Assembly: GCA_003354225.1 (NCBI GenBank)
Contig: PIVH01000303.1
Span: 1-6,364 of the forward strand
Reading direction: 5' to 3'
DNA: 6,364 bases
Source: Globobulimina sp.
Taxonomy: Eukaryota; Foraminifera; Rotaliida
Part shown: positions 5,600-6,364 of the stretch, one piece after another
Numbering within the stretch: position 1 is the first letter of the stretch
Layout of the letters: every line of letters begins with the position of its first letter
Translations under genes and position numbers: made by a program
Notes under the pieces: model-generated
What the model saw: the letters and a program-made list of their open reading frames with translations, nothing else
Database searches by the model: none
Told to the model about the DNA's origin: nothing

Positions 5600-6364
5600 T
5601 CATGCATCAGATCTTGTTCTTGTTGCAATTGAAGTCATTTCCGTTGTTTTATGACGAGCTGTTACTGTATCATTTGATTGTATATTCTGAATCTTTGCAA
5701 AACCTTTTAATTTCGTTTCCACACTGTATGCATATTGTATTTGGATACAATTATGCAAACATGCACATAATCCAAAGTATATTGCTTCACTGAATTTGAA
5801 ATTTAACAATAACACCATACAATTCACAATCGCATCCAATGGAAACACAATAAGAACAATAATGTTGGTTAATATGACATAATATTCACACATTAAGTGT
5901 ATTACGCCAAGAAACAGAAACGAAATAAAAACTGATTGACTGACAAATATCGATGCTATATTCAATATGGTATATTTGGTCATGGCATCAATAATTATAA
6001 TGTCATTCTCGTTGAGCACAGATGAAATCTGAGGGTTGCTATTTTTGTTAAATTCTAAGCTCTCAATCAAAAGATTTTTATGTTCTGAAGTTGGGACACT
6101 TGCTTTTTCATCATCTATTTCTGTTGAATTTGTTGAACTAATTTTTGATCTTTCAATTATTGTTCTTCTTTGCTGTGTAATTAATAGAAACAATTTTTTT
6201 AAAAATAGAAACACCAAAATGATACTTATCATCATGTCCGAAAACACAAATAAACCCAAAACGATAATCAATTGAATTTGAAATGGCTCGGTTTGAATAT
6301 AAAATAAAGTATTCAACCAAATAACTGTTAATATAAACAAGATTAATAAAAATAGCATAAATCG
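5600..6364 (-). CDS. Multi-pass membrane protein, C-terminal part (at least 254 codons, cut by the window edge)
   Basis: The frame ends at a TGA (5602-5600) and stays open to the right edge. An ATG occurs at 6358-6356, but the two codons before it are also open and the protein begins inside a hydrophobic segment, so the real start is probably outside the window. Counting from that ATG, membrane segments lie at about 2-20, 27-60, 128-155 and 158-186, with a polar loop at 62-125 and a soluble tail from about 205. A cysteine-rich motif, GLCACLHNC (196-204), closely follows the last span and could be palmitoylated. The pattern of four spans, a long third loop and a cytosolic tail fits the second half of a seven-span receptor-like protein, but no receptor signature is seen. 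The DRAM-like gene converges on it with a 44-bp gap. Confidence 0.62.
   Translation of the reverse strand, partial: RFMLFLLILFILTVIWLNTLFYIQTEPFQIQLIIVLGLFVFSDMMISIILVFLFLKKLFLLITQQRRTIIERSKISSTNSTEIDDEKASVPTSEHKNLLIESLEFNKNSNPQISSVLNENDIIIIDAMTKYTILNIASIFVSQSVFISFLFLGVIHLMCEYYVILTNIIVLIVFPLDAIVNCMVLLLNFKFSEAIYFGLCACLHNCIQIQYAYSVETKLKGFAKIQNIQSNDTVTARHKTTEMTSIATRTRSDA

Noticed and set aside
1-6364. Giant-virus or bacterial origin of the window
   Set aside because: Two spliceosomal-type introns, alternating gene strands, a non-LTR retrotransposon scar and no bacterial ribosome-binding sites point to a nuclear eukaryotic genome.
1-6364. tRNA, rRNA, CRISPR arrays, terminal inverted repeats of a DNA transposon
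   Set aside because: No cloverleaf-like segment, regular repeat-spacer pattern or long inverted repeat was seen on reading both strands.

Overview
The window looks like nuclear DNA of a compact, strongly AT-rich eukaryote, most likely a protist. The evidence is: two short GT-AG introns in one gene with nearly identical 3' ends; AATAAA-type signals at gene ends; no Shine-Dalgarno pattern; eukaryotic domains (CUE, NZF/RanBP2-type zinc fingers, a Frag1/DRAM/Sfk1-type membrane protein); and a remnant of a retrotransposon with a restriction-like endonuclease (REL). The species cannot be named from the sequence.

Layout, left to right. Positions 1-325 hold a T-rich non-coding stretch, then a less AT-rich leader containing a short open frame that runs into the first gene. 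Positions 326-1624 (+) encode a 432-residue TPR protein. It converges on 1735-2559 (-), a 274-residue protein with an N-terminal CUE-like domain, one NZF zinc finger, a probable membrane segment and a C-terminal CxxCG motif. A 53-bp divergent spacer separates that gene from 2613-3421 (+). I reconstruct the latter as a three-exon gene of about 224 codons, with two NZF fingers and a C-terminal CxxC...CxxC pair split across exons. The two NZF genes probably share a promoter, and their products look like ubiquitin-reader or adaptor proteins resembling TAB2/TAB3 in domain content.

Positions 3435-4726 (-) hold a 5'-truncated REL-type retrotransposon remnant. It keeps the C-terminal zinc knuckle and endonuclease of the reverse-transcriptase polyprotein. 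A perfect 12-bp direct repeat brackets it (3423-3434 and 4727-4738), and I read this as its target-site duplication. It landed directly behind the stop codon of the spliced NZF gene. The 5' junction carries a 37-bp-period local duplication.

Positions 4806-5555 (+) encode a six-pass Frag1/DRAM/Sfk1-like protein. It converges on 5600-6364 (-), the C-terminal part of a multi-pass membrane protein cut by the window edge. Gene orientation alternates and spacers are very short. No operon, RNA gene or CRISPR array is visible. The two most informative observations are the retrotransposon insertion scar and the divergent CUE/NZF gene pair.
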